Below are positions 42,836-55,027 of a DNA stretch of 64,000 bases, one piece after another. A model generated the notes under the pieces. The model was not told the origin of the DNA. It did not search any database and saw nothing but the letters and a program-made list of their open reading frames with translations. How positions within the stretch are numbered: the stretch's first letter is position 1; each line of letters begins with the position of its first letter. Source of the DNA: Oscheius sp. JU75 (Eukaryota > Nematoda > Chromadorea > Rhabditida > Rhabditidae); the NCBI GenBank assembly GCA_037178855.1, contig JASJZC010000004.1, positions 1,798,001 to 1,862,000 of the forward strand, read 5' to 3'. The position numbers and the translations under genes are program-made.

Positions 42836-45586
42836 ATGTCTAACTTCGACAACCCAGGGCTTTTTTATCAAGTAAGCATTCCATTTTATAGTAGTAAAAA
42901 GCATAAAAACCAATCAAAAACTTGATGTTATTTTTCAGGAGACATTCTTCGCCAATGATGGTGCTCCCGATGAAGGCCGTGAAGCCATCGTGGAATATAA
43001 GAAGCTGACCACTACCTTTCGCTCTTTCATTCGCGAATTCTCCACCGGTGGTTTTGGCATGATCTACAGGTTCATTTCTTCTTACTTTTTTTTGACAAGT
43101 TGTTTGTTTCAGGGAGCAGCTGAAGAGAAACTACAATCTACAGAATTACTGCCTGGAGATCAGCTTGAACCATTTGAAAATGTTCGACGAGGATGCAGCC
43201 AATCAGCTTCGAAAGTTCCCTGGAAAGTTCCTTCCTGCTCTCGAAGAAGCTGCCAAAACTGTTGCTGACGAGATCACACAGCCTCGGCCGGAAGGATGCG
43301 AAGAAATGCAGGATATTCAGATCACACTAACTCTGGATGAGTATCCAACGTGCATTCGAAAAGTCAAAAGCTCGCAAGTTTCTCAAGTCGTCAAAATTTC
43401 CGGTATTATTGTGGCTGCCTCCCAGGTAATTGTCTTGGAAATTTCAAAACTAATGAACGGTTAGGTCCGAGCCAAGGCTACTCGTGTGACTCTTCAATGC
43501 CGCCAGTGCCGTCATACACTCAGCAATCAACCCATCAAGCCCGGTCTCGATGGATTCCAGCTTCCTCGCCAGTGTGGAGCGTATGTTCTTCCGCTCGTCT
43601 TGAAGAACACAACGTTTTAGCCCTCAAGCTGGAAATCTCGTGAGATGTCCCGTTGATCCGTATCAGATCTTGCCGGACAAGTGTACTTGTGTCGACTATC
43701 AAACCCTCAAACTCCAAGAAAGCCCGGAAGATGTTCCTCACGGTGAGATGCCTCGTCATCTCCAGCTTTATTGTGACCGTTACCTCACCGACAAAGTTGC
43801 TCCCGGTAATCGAGTGACTATTGTCGGTGTCTTCTCCATCAAGAAACTTTTCCAAAAAGGAGTAGGTCCTATCTCCTGTCGTTCCAAGTTGGATGTTTAG
43901 AAGGGAGACAAGTCTATGGCCAGTATCAGAACTCCATACCTTCGCGTTCTTGGTATCCATGTGGAAATGAGTGGTCCTGGACGAGCTGAATTCTCTCAGT
44001 TCACTCCCGAGGAGGAACGCAAGTTCCAGTGAGTTTTCCTTTCTCCGTCGCTGTGAAAACTTACATATTTTCAACTAAAGATCCTGTTCAGAGAAATAGC
44101 CAAGAGACCAGATGTCTACGATCTTATTAGCAAGAGCATTGCGCCGTCCATTTACGGTTCCGACGACATTAAAAAGTCGATTGCCTGTCTGCTGTTCGGA
44201 GGATCAAGAAAACGTCTTCCAGATGGTCTGACTCGTCGTGGTGACATCAATGTTCTTTTGCTCGGTGATCCCGGAACAGCCAAATCGCAGCTGTTGAAAT
44301 TTGTGGAACAAGTATCGCCAATCGGAGTGTATACCTCTGGTAAAGGATCGTCGGCCGCTGGTCTGACTGCTTCTGTCATTCGTGATCCTACTTCGGTTTG
44401 TTAAACTGCCTTCTTTGAATCATTTTTCGTCAGAGATCCTTCATCATGGAGGGAGGAGCCATGGTTCTGGCCGATGGCGGTGTAGTCTGTATCGACGAGT
44501 TCGACAAGATGAGAGAAGACGATCGTGTCGCCATTCACGAAGCTATGGAGCAGCAGACAATTTCAATTGCCAAAGCCGGTATCACGACCACTCTGAACTC
44601 GCGATGCTCTGTTCTTGCTGCTGCTAATTCTGTATATGGTCGTTGGGACGATTCCCGCGGAGAAGAGAATATTGACTTCATGCCAACCATTCTCTCCCGT
44701 TTCGATATGATCTACATTGTCAAGGATTCTCATGATGTCCAGCGTGATGCCGTAAGCTGGTTTCTTCTTCAGTTTTCTAACAAACCCATTCAGACTCTGG
44801 CCAAACACGTCATTGATGTTCATGTGAATGCTTCTCGTGCAAGAGGCAAAGAAGTCACGGGAGAACCTACCCATAACAGTGATGCCATATTCGATAATGA
44901 GGGCTTCCTCACTCTTAGTATGACTTAAATACCTGGTGTATCCTTATTTTATTTCCAGACTTCCTGAAGAAATTTGTCGCATTTGCTCGTTCTACCTGTG
45001 GGCCTCGTCTTGCTCCTGCTTCCAGTGAAAAGTTGGTGAACAACTACGTGCGCATGAGGAACCCTCCTACCGAAGGAGGCCAGTTGAGTCAGTCTCTTAT
45101 TTCTTCTTTTTTAATCATCTGTTTTGAGAGGGTAAGAAGGGACATCGAAGCGCCATCCCGTTGACAGTCCGCCAACTGGAAGCTGTTGTTCGAATGAGCG
45201 AAAGTCTTGCCAAAATGGAACTGCAGCATTTTGTCAATGACAAACATGTCGAAGAAGCTCTTCGTCTCTTCAAGGTTTCGACTATTGAGGCCGCTGCTAC
45301 TGGAAATCTTGCCGGTACAAACTATAGTTGTATACCCTATTAACTTTTTTCAGGTATCGAAGGCTTCACGACTGGCGAAGACCAGGAAACCTTGAACAGA
45401 ATTGAAACTCAGCTCAAACGTCGTTTTACCGTCGGAACGCACGTTTCCGAACATCTCATCGTTCAAGATTTCGTCAATCGCCAACACTACAAGGAATCGC
45501 TCATCAAGAAAGTCATCATGGGGCTCGTTCGTCGTGGCGATCTTCAGTACAAGATGCAGAGAAAGATGTTGTTCCGTGCTCGCTAA
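42836..45586 (+). CDS. mcm-5: DNA replication licensing factor MCM5
   Basis: Subunit of the MCM2-7 replicative helicase (AAA+). Starts [12 protein letters not shown]. The N-terminal domain includes [16 protein letters not shown] and a zinc-binding region with CRQCRHT, then QCG and DKCTC. The AAA+ core shows SIAPSIYG, Walker [14 protein letters not shown], Walker [10 protein letters not shown], sensor 1 AAANS and the arginine finger LSRFDMIY. The lid region reads [19 protein letters not shown]. The C-terminal winged-helix domain ends with [10 protein letters not shown]. About ten exons with 40-50-nt introns. The ATG follows TTGCAG by one base. The next gene on the same strand starts 105 nt after the stop, so the two may be co-transcribed. 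Confidence 0.97.
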
Positions 45587-45691
45587 TTTCTGTGCATTCG
45601 ATCTCGTTCAAATCTGTATCATTCATTCTTTGCTTATTTTTATAAACTGATCCGTCTAGATATCGCGTTTCATTCTGTCTTCGTGTAAACC

Positions 45692-46661
45692 ATGCGGGCA
45701 CTGCTTTGTCTAGTGTTAGCAGTTCCAGCATGCTCCATAAACCCTTGTGAAATCGATCCAAATGCGTGTGTTCCTCTCGAAGATTTCGAGGTACACCCCC
45801 TCTGGAATAGCGTCATCCTTTTTTAGGTCAATTGTACCTGTATTCTAACACATGGACGACCGATTAATGCCTCCGACAGCGTCTACATGTTTCTCCTCGG
45901 ACATCGAATACCTCTACATCTTTTCCGACAAGTTGGTATATCCATGCAATCCAATAACTCGTTTAAAGGTTGAAATGTCTCAGCTGTTTCGGAAGAAACT
46001 GAAGCATAGAATACCATCATCGTTGAATTTTGATAGTTCTCTCGAGTTTCCGGAATCCATAGCTCGTACTCTTCACATAGAAGAGAATATGGTCTTGTTC
46101 GTCATAAATTCCACCTATACGGACAGCATTCTAACAGCTCTATCAAACAATAGCGTTTCTCGAACCGATGCCAGATGAAACAGAACACGTTCAGATCTTG
46201 AAAACACAAGAAGCAAAGAACTTTTCGAGATGGTGTGCGGAAGGAGAATGCAATACTGTGGTTGACGAAACGATGCTTCATAATGTGAGCGCAGGTAAGA
46301 GAAAAAAAAGAGCGGCGACTATTTTCAGGAGTTTACACTCATGCGGCTGATATTCTGCAAGTGGTGGAACTCAGGGGAACGTCTGTAATTGCTGCCTCGT
46401 CTGTCAAGGCAGAATTCAATCTACCGCAGGTTCAATCGATGATATGTGATACTAAGTGCACAAAGTTCCAGCCGGGAGATGGGTCAATGTGTCGGAAGCA
46501 CTGTACTCAAAGGTAAAGGAAAATGGTATCTGGCTAGGAGTTTCAGAATGCGCTATGACTACGTCTCCGTAGTCGGTCAACTAAAGAGGGACTTCCAAAT
46601 GTTTGTACGTGCGGCGGCGGCGAAGAATCTGAGAGATAAATATCACAAATATCTCAAATGA
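45692..46661 (+). CDS. Unknown secreted or lumenal protein
   Basis: Not recognised. The signal peptide MRALLCLVLAVPACSI is followed by Cys-bearing NPCEIDPNACVPLEDFE, NCTCILTHGRPINASDSVYM and GHRIPLHLFRQ. The middle includes LEFPESIARTLHIEENMVLF. The C-terminal part has paired cysteines (MICDTKCTKF, GSMCRKHCTQ) and ends RYDYVSVVGQLKRDFQMFVR... to the stop at 46661. Introns after DFE, FRQ and near VSAG, and a last one of about 34 nt before MRYDY, are all in phase. Several N-x-S/T sites support a secretory route. The earlier stop at about 46514 would apply only if the last intron were retained. It may be the second cistron after MCM5. Confidence 0.6.
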
Positions 46662-46939
46662 TGTCTGGTGTTTTCATCATGAAATCATAATAACAATGTG
46701 AACATTATTAAAGTCAGATTGTTCAATGGATCAAAAGGGCAAACATAATTTACGTTACTGTGGAATAAGAGGGACACAACTCCCGGCGGAAACTAGTGTC
46801 AGAACTAGTTGTAAGTAAAAGCTTAGACCAACGTGAGAACGGATGATAAAGTCTACGGTGAGGAAATTCATCAAAGCTTAGAAGAAAAGACAAAGGGGCG
46901 ACAATACTCACGCACGAATGTATATGTACAGTAGTTTTT

Positions 46940-48186
<1,247 letters not shown>

Positions 48187-49033
48187 CTATTGGTTACCCA
48201 AGTTGGTCCGACACAACCTGGAAAATCGGAATTTAATTTGAGTAAAAGCAAGCAGAAGGGAAGCCGAGTGACAAAATCGATTAAACTTTTTAAATTAGAA
48301 AACGGCAATCAAAAAACAGCTCCTTTAAAATCGAAACTGCTGCCCTAAAGATTGAATTTCCTGTTTTGAGAGGTTGATTACATGGTGTAGAGCCCTGAAT
48401 GCTGATAAAAAGTGACTCAAAAGAAGTTAAAAAATGCTGAAATTGTCCCAAAATGGTGTCATAACATTTCGACGGAATGGCGGGCGCGGGCATGCTGCGC
48501 AGCGGTGTGCCCGCGAAGTCCGGGTTCTAACACGAAAATGCTATAAGTAAGGTACGGTACCGATGAGCGGCAACAGAAAAATGCAAGATCGAGCTAGAAG
48601 TCCCGCAAACTTCGAAATCAGTCTTTCACAATGACTATCTCAAGAAATTTTTCCAAGATACATTTTTGCGTTTGTTGATGTATAAATCCAACAACGGCAT
48701 GTGTAATATTCCTTATTTATATCTCTGCAATCATTTCGATTACAGCTAACAGTAGCTAACCAATAGTTTCTCACTCGAAGACGTGAATTTTGTAGAAAAG
48801 CAAATATTTTCTTCCAATTGACAAGGTCTGTCTAGCCTCAATAGCCAACCTTTGGTCCCGACGCGACGGGCACCCTCGCGACAAAAAGCATCGCAGATCA
48901 GCTGATGGAATTGGCAGTACTCGCAGACATCTAGGAACATGTTTCACGATTATGTGGGTCTTTTCCGCATGTTTCTGGGCTTTGGAGTTAGATTAGTACC
49001 TGTCTAGAAGGCCGAAGAAGCATCTTGTTATAT
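48187..49033. other. Region upstream of PP1 with no firm gene
   Basis: It contains the PP1 promoter and a GC-rich hairpin at 48487-48515. A minus-strand frame at 48746-48940 with several cysteines could be a 3' exon of the small gene at 49034-49303, but the splice link is not convincing. Confidence 0.4.
48487..48515 (+). repeat. GC-rich hairpin beside a B-box-like sequence
   Basis: GCGGGCA (48487-48493) pairs with TGCCCGC (48509-48515) around an inner GCTGCGCAGC palindrome. It is followed at about 48523 by GGGTTCTAAC, loosely like a polymerase III B box. No full tRNA cloverleaf can be drawn. It could be a decayed tRNA-derived element or a chance palindrome. Confidence 0.45.
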
Positions 49034-49303
49034 CTATACTACCCAACATGAGACCCTTTTACGAGAGTCAATACCAAAGACACGAGATTTCTTGTTTTCC
49101 GTTTTACTATCTGTTTTTACTTTACCCGAACAGCACGTAAAAGACAAAAGTTGGACTCTTATCGTTGCTCGCTGCTCTCTTTCTATTATGAAACTCTTCC
49201 ATCGTGATTCATGATCAAGTTTTTGTTTTTCTAGCCAGTTCACAAACAAGTCTGGACTTTCGCCCTCTCGTCGTAGTGTAAAACTGACCACATCATTGGA
49301 CAT
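49034..49303 (-). CDS. Small unknown protein, possible second cistron
   Basis: Frame starting MSNDVVSFTLRREGESPDLF with a hydrophilic helical stretch (WLEKQKLDHESRWKSFIIER) up to about SFTCCSGK. A GTAAAAACAG sequence after this could be a donor, so the printed end may be intron. The ATG is 16 nt after the stop of the frame at 49320-49553. No family recognised. Confidence 0.35.
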   Translation of the reverse strand: MSNDVVSFTLRREGESPDLFVNWLEKQKLDHESRWKSFIIEREQRATIRVQLLSFTCCSGKVKTDSKTENKKSRVFGIDSRKRVSCWVV

Positions 49304-49319
49304 GTTTACCGAAACGACT

Positions 49320-49553
49320 CTAATTCTGTAATTTCTTAATTATTTCAGACTGCTCGATTTCATAACGCGTTAACTGATAGCCGTAAACTCGTAGTATCTG
49401 AACACGCAACTCTTTTCTGTCCAGGAAAGAATGTTTATACGGAGGAAGACCCGCTAATTCCTTGGTCTCATGCTTTTTGTTCGGCAATGAACGAGCGGGG
49501 TCACGTGCGGCTGTCACTGTGTCGCTTGTTCCTTTACTCTTGTTCTGTTTCAC
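49320..49553 (-). CDS. Small unknown hydrophilic protein, 77 residues
   Basis: Frame MKQNKSKGTSDTVTAARDPA... to EIEQSEIIKKLQN, Lys/Glu/Arg-rich, with a Pro-containing middle (LAGLPPYKHSFLDRKELRVQ) and a likely terminal helix. It is divergent from BCAS3, the ATG lying 35 nt from the proposed first bases of that gene. No family recognised; coding status rests on composition and position. Confidence 0.4.
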   Translation of the reverse strand: MKQNKSKGTSDTVTAARDPARSLPNKKHETKELAGLPPYKHSFLDRKELRVQILRVYGYQLTRYEIEQSEIIKKLQN

Positions 49554-49630
49554 CTTTTTTTGTCTATTGATTCTAACTCTTTCTTAATATGAAAAAACTG
49601 TTACAGGAACAGAACTTACTAGAAGGCGAA

Positions 49631-52600
49631 ATGCCTCCCAGTGTAGCCAATGCGACGTCTGGAAAGAAGAACAAAAAGAACAAGAGCAATGTTCAGCAGG
49701 TGCAGCCACAGCAACAGAAGGATCTGTCGTTAGAGACGTCGCAGATTTCAGATTCAGAGAAACAGATTGAGAATAGGATAGTTGTAGATAGTGCCAAGGG
49801 TGAGTTGAGCTGAAGAAGCTCTCAGAAATAACAAATTCAGATGAATTAGAAGATGTCCCACTCATCGATGCTTCTCCTCCGATGCCTCCTCCTCGACCGG
49901 GACGAACAGCCACAACTGTTCTTCCTCCTACAGCGCCAGCCACTCGAATTCCGGCAGCCTTCTCCCCGTCTCTTCCGACTGGTTCGGGAAAACAGATGCG
50001 GGAAAAGACGCCGGTCATTGCCTACAACAAAGGGCAGATAGTCAAAGCCACATCAGTTCCGTGAGTTCTGGGCATAACAACTGGAAATAGATCAATTTCC
50101 AGTCAAACCTCTCTGGTGAATTCGATGGCCGAGTTCGTTCACGAAAACATCCAGCAGTCACAGAGTCCCACAATCCAGCCAGAGAAAATTGACTGGGTTC
50201 AGTTCTTCTCAATCGATCGTGGCTGTGACAAAAAGTGTGATGTTATTCTGATGGGGCTTTGTCGAGGATTCCAAGTCTGGATCAAATATGTCAGTTCTGG
50301 TAGTGGGACGGAATGACCAAGAGTTGTTTCAGGAAAACGGAGACTTTGAGGAGGTCATGTCCGAAAGACAGGGACCGATCAAGTCGTTCGTCTTCCTCAC
50401 TCCAGTGGATAAAATGACTGGACTGTAAGTGGTCCCCTCTGCTCGACTCATACTTTCTCTCATATTCAGAAAAGCAGAAAGGAATCCGATGATAGCCTTT
50501 GTGGATGCGTTCAGTCATGTTCCCGATAGACAGTTCAGCACAGTTTCTGTAGTCGATCTTCTTTCCAAAAAAGTCAGTAGACTGCCGTCTGCTTCCGATT
50601 CTTTCGAAGAAACAGTCACAGGTCTCTCAGCGTCCGATAGGTTAATACCTTTTGTACTCCATACCCTTACATCTACAGGTACCTCGTTGTTGGTCTGACC
50701 TCTCGAATAATCGTCTATGACACGATCAAGTTCACCAAAGTCGGCTCCTTCCGAATAGCCACCCCTCCAGAAGGATCCGCAGCAGTCTGTTCTATCAACC
50801 ACGGCCTTTTGGCTTACGCTGACGACAATGTGAGTCTCTGAATAATCCGAAAATAACCGGAACATGTTCAGCTGAACTCGGAGAAACAGAGCTGCGGTGG
50901 ATTGGAGCCTGGGCCAGAAGAGCCAGCGACCTATACCAGTCAGACGATCAACATGTTCAAGGTAAACTTCTTTCTTCTTCCAATCAGCATGTTTAAGGCG
51001 TTAACAAGCACTGTGAAAAACATCGGAGAGTCAGTGACCGGAAGTGGTACAGCCAAGGGAAAAGACAATCCTCAGGGAATAGTCACCGTCGTCAATTTGG
51101 ACGAGGAGAAAGAGGTAGTTTTGTACTCACACTGTCAGGTACCAGAATATTTCAGACACCTACGATCGCTCATTTCGTGGCTCACTTCGATCCTCTTGCT
51201 CACATTTCCTGGTCTCCAGACGGCCGCCTCCTTCTCGCTACCGATGCCAATGGCTGTTCATATAACATCTTCCTTCTGATGTCCCATCCCGCATCCTCTA
51301 GTCTCACTTCTGTTCAGCATCTGTACCGCCTCCACAGAGGAAACACAGCAGCCAAGGTATACCAAGTCAATTCCTCTTACTATCCATTTTTACAGGTATA
51401 CTGTACCTCGTTTACCATTGACTGTCGCTGGTTGGCAGTTGCTACAAACCACGGAACTACGCACATCTTCGCCATCAATCCATATGGCGGAAAACCAACC
51501 ATGGCCACACATGGAGACGACTTTACCAATAAGGAATCGCGTTTCTTGCGGTCAGCGGGACTGACAGAGTCGAACGAAAATCTACCATATTCTGCTCGTT
51601 CCCGTACTCATAGTGGACAAATACAGGTCAACAAGTGAGTTGAGCGAGAGATATAACCTAGTCAACTGATTCAGGGACCATCCTGCTCTGAAGCAACGAA
51701 TTCTGGCCAAGTGCTCTGGAAACCCAAGAATTGGTCCCTTTAATCCTCCTCTCTTGTTGACGGCAGTCAAGAAGATTCGCGATCCTCGTATTTCGACGGA
51801 CAATCTGTCTGCCTGGGCGACTGACTTGAATCCAGTCGTTCTGTCTTCGAAGAAGAGTCGAACAGTCGAGCTACCTCGAACTGCTCTCATGTTCTCTAAC
51901 CGCCACATTGCTACCAGAGGCGCTTTCTCTCTGCTGATTGCTCGAGCCGACAACGGTATTTTTGAGTACGAGCTCAAGCCACGACCCGATCTGAGCGACA
52001 ATCCGGAAAAGGCTCCCGAGCTGGAGGTCATCTCTTCGTCCATGTGGGCTCTGCAGAGAACGAAGAACAATCCGGACATTCCCCCTCCGCTCCAAGCTGG
52101 AAGCCCACTGGTCACCTTCGAGAAACAACGAGAGAAGCCGTCTAAGTCACGTGAGGACTGGATTCCACAGCTTGAGGTAACTGAGAGAAGATTTCCTGTA
52201 ATGAGATGTCTGTTCAGATAGCAACCTACTCTGTCCCATCTCGTCGTCTCTGGCAAGGGCCACAGTTCTCGTTCTTCATTTACAGTGAGGACACTCAGGA
52301 AGTCATGACCCCGTCTGATTCTCGCAGCAGCGTTGCCTCAATCAAGTGCATTCCTATCGTGATTGGAGACAAGAGTATGGATCGGGATGAGTCAGTTGGT
52401 CAGTTTCCTCCTGTTCCCAATGAAAAAGGTCTGTTCAGGCGAGGCAACAAGAATCGAGTGTGGAAGCTGGGTCAGCCAGAACTCGCTGACCATGACAACT
52501 GCCGTGGACGAGGGTGAACTATCTATCAAGATAGCCGATGCTATGAGAGAGGTTCATCTGGATAGAGGTCTCCGACAGAATTCTTCGACCGAAGACTTTT

Positions 52601-52677
52601 CGGCTGATTCGCCTCGTGGTGATGGCGGTCGCAGCAACTCAGGAGATTCCGAACTTTTGCTGTTCGACGATCTATAA
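49631..52677 (+). CDS. BCAS3: BCAS3 / Rudhira, WD-repeat and BCAS3-domain protein
   Basis: BCAS3 is a beta-propeller protein that, with PHAF1, associates with forming autophagosomes and affects cytoskeletal organisation (family knowledge). The N-terminus is disordered and Pro-rich. Family segments then follow in order: IDWVQFFSIDRG, VILMGLCRGFQVWIK, ERQGPIKSFVFLTP, VAHFDPLAHISWSPDGRLLL, HLYRLHRGNTAAKVY, DCRWLAVATNHGTTHIFAIN, NPYGGKP, and the BCAS3 domain near QLEIATYSVPSRRLWQGPQF. The C-terminus is Ser/Asp-rich, ending ELLLFDDL. About ten exons. The start is set at 49631 (MPPSVAN), after a TTACAG acceptor; an upstream in-frame ATG at 49589 lies before that acceptor. Confidence 0.92.
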
Positions 52678-53087
52678 TTGTCATTTCTTTCACTTTTCCA
52701 AAAAGACGATGCCTTGTATGTAAAATTTGGGTTCAATTAGACATCTACGCTAGGCCTTTTTTGGAAATTATTTTCAGTCGACCTGAAGACAGCTAATTTT
52801 GTTATTTAACGAGTCCAAACCTTTGGGATATTGAAATAATTCGCTTATGCCCTTGTATCATAGTATTTCAGATTAGTCACTCTCGGTGTGGTTTGACGGT
52901 CGGCGTGTTGACCATGCTGTCTCCCTCTCTCAGTCAGTACATTTGTAAATATATTCCAGTCATTACGAAGTAAACTTTTTTATATCAAAGCATGGTAAAA
53001 GAGACAAAGAAACACTCGGGAATATTTAATAACGTTTCGAATTGTGACTACTACATGGTACTATAAAAGCAAACTCTCCCATAATGC
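52678..53087. other. Convergent intergenic region, BCAS3 and SUCLG1
   Basis: 410 nt of AT-rich sequence holding the presumed 3' UTRs of both genes. Nothing else seen. Confidence 0.5.
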
Positions 53088-54354
53088 TTAGATTCGCTCA
53101 AGAAGGGCTTTGGCAATAGTGGTTCCAAGTTTGGCAGGGGAGTCGGTGACATGAACTCCGGCATCCTTCAGAGCCTCGATTTTGTCTCCAGCAGTTCCTA
53201 AACGTTTCCAGTCTATAAAAGCAGACGAAGACATACCTTTTCCTCCAGAAATGATGGCACCAGCGTGGCCCATTCTGCGTCCAGGAGGAGCAGTGACTCC
53301 GGCAATGAAGGAAACGACGGGCTTGGCGTTCGCTCCGCTGGAAACGAAAAGATTAGAAGATATTAGACGAAACTATTCAGCACATTCGGATGATCTGAAC
53401 GCATTCAGGTCATCTTTGCAAACTGCAAAGAATAGAAATAACCTGTTGTGAGACTTGATGAAGTCGGCAGCCTGCTCTTCGGCCTGCCCTCCAATCTCTC
53501 CAATCATAATGATACCCTTCGTCTGAGGATCCGCGAGGAAGACTTCGAGACAATCGATGAAGTTGGTTCCGTTGAATGGATCTCCTCCAATACCAATGCA
53601 CAGCGTCTGCCCGAGTCCGACCGAGGTCGTCTGGTGGACAGCCTCATAGGTCAGAGTTCCAGATCGTGAGACGATACCTGAACTAACAGTTCCAAGCCAT
53701 ATTAACAATCAAAATACCGATAACCCCCTGCTTGTGGATATGTCCAGGCATGATACCAATCTTGCAAGCATCAGAGGCAATGATTCCAGGGCAGTTGGGG
53801 CCAAGAAGACGTGACTTGCTTTGTTTCAATAGCTTGCTTTTAACGCGAACCATATCTTGCTGAGGAACACCTTCTGTGATGGCGACAATGAGTCCAATCT
53901 ATTAATTAGGCAATTTCCAAATTGAAAGAAAGCTTACCTCCGCATCAATGGCCTCCTCAATAGCCTTAGCAGCTCCGGAAGCAGGTACATATATAACAGT
54001 AGCGTCACAACCAGTTTTGTCTTTGGCTTCGGCGACAGAACCGAATACGGGACGTTCAAGATGCTGCTGTCCAGCCTGAACATCATGTTGAGTTGTGTAA
54101 AGAGGCAGAAACAACCTTGTTGGGTGAAACTCCTCCTACAACGTTGGTTCCATACTCAATCATCTGCTTTCCATGGAATGTTCCTTGTTTTCCTGTGAAA
54201 CCCTGAACGGATTTATTGAAAAGGTAGCCAAAGCCAAAACCTGGACAATAACTTTGGTGTGTTTCCCAATTTTGAGGTTGTTTCGAGTGTCGTTGTAGAC
54301 ATTCCGAGTAAGAGGACGGACAGAGGCTTGCAGGATGGATTTACAAAACGACAT
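53088..54354 (-). CDS. SUCLG1: Succinyl-CoA ligase (ADP/GDP-forming) alpha subunit, mitochondrial
   Basis: TCA-cycle enzyme subunit that binds CoA and carries the phosphohistidine. The N-terminus [20 protein letters not shown] is a typical mitochondrial presequence. Landmarks: [134 protein letters not shown], and [16 protein letters not shown], which contains the catalytic His (GHAGA). About eight exons with short introns. The start lies two bases after TTCCAG. It pairs with a beta subunit encoded elsewhere. Confidence 0.96.
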
Positions 54355-55027
54355 ACCTGGAATCGGCTGATTATTCAACGGATTTGCAGAAACTGATAAG
54401 GAAAAAGCGAACCATATGCTACTGTCGTTAAAGAAAAAAGTAGAAAATGATATGTTAGAGAGGTTTTCCCAAATGTGCTCAAATGCAATAAAAAGTAATT
54501 GAACCGATGATGTAACGTGATACATGTTGCTTATTGGAGAAAACGAGCAGCAAGGCAAGAAAACTACTGGTTTTATATGAACAACGGCTAAGAAAACAAA
54601 CATTTTAATGTGTGAAAATTGGAAAAATTAGAAATTTATTGACTTTGTCCGAGGAGAGGTAGCTTGAGCAAAGATCGTATGGACCGCCCGGCCCATTTTT
54701 TGGATAACGGGAGAAGGAAAGGAAATCTTTTCCGACAAAACAAAAGGAAAGTTCAGTCACGGTGGAGAAAACAAAAAATACGACGGAGAAGCATGACGGT
54801 GAAAGGATAAAAAGACAAATTCAAACCCATAAAAGGTACGAACTGTACGATGTTTACCGCTCGATCGAATGTTGGACAGAAAGACATATTGCTGAGGGTA
54901 GGCAGTGTTCAAAAAGCATGGAAATATTCACAAATGGATGGAACCGGCTGGTAAAGGAAGACACAAACATGAAATGTTTTATTTTTATGTACAATACTAT
55001 GCAAAATAGGAAATTTACGGGTCACGA
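54355..55027. other. Intergenic between SUCLG1 and the 3' end of REV3
   Basis: 673 nt. A plus-strand open frame at 54762-55079 is Lys/Glu-rich with no family signal and runs antisense into the last REV3 exon, so it is not accepted as a gene. Confidence 0.5.

Noticed and set aside
48480-48550. tRNA gene
   Set aside because: A-box and B-box-like strings are present, but no acceptor stem or anticodon arm can be paired.
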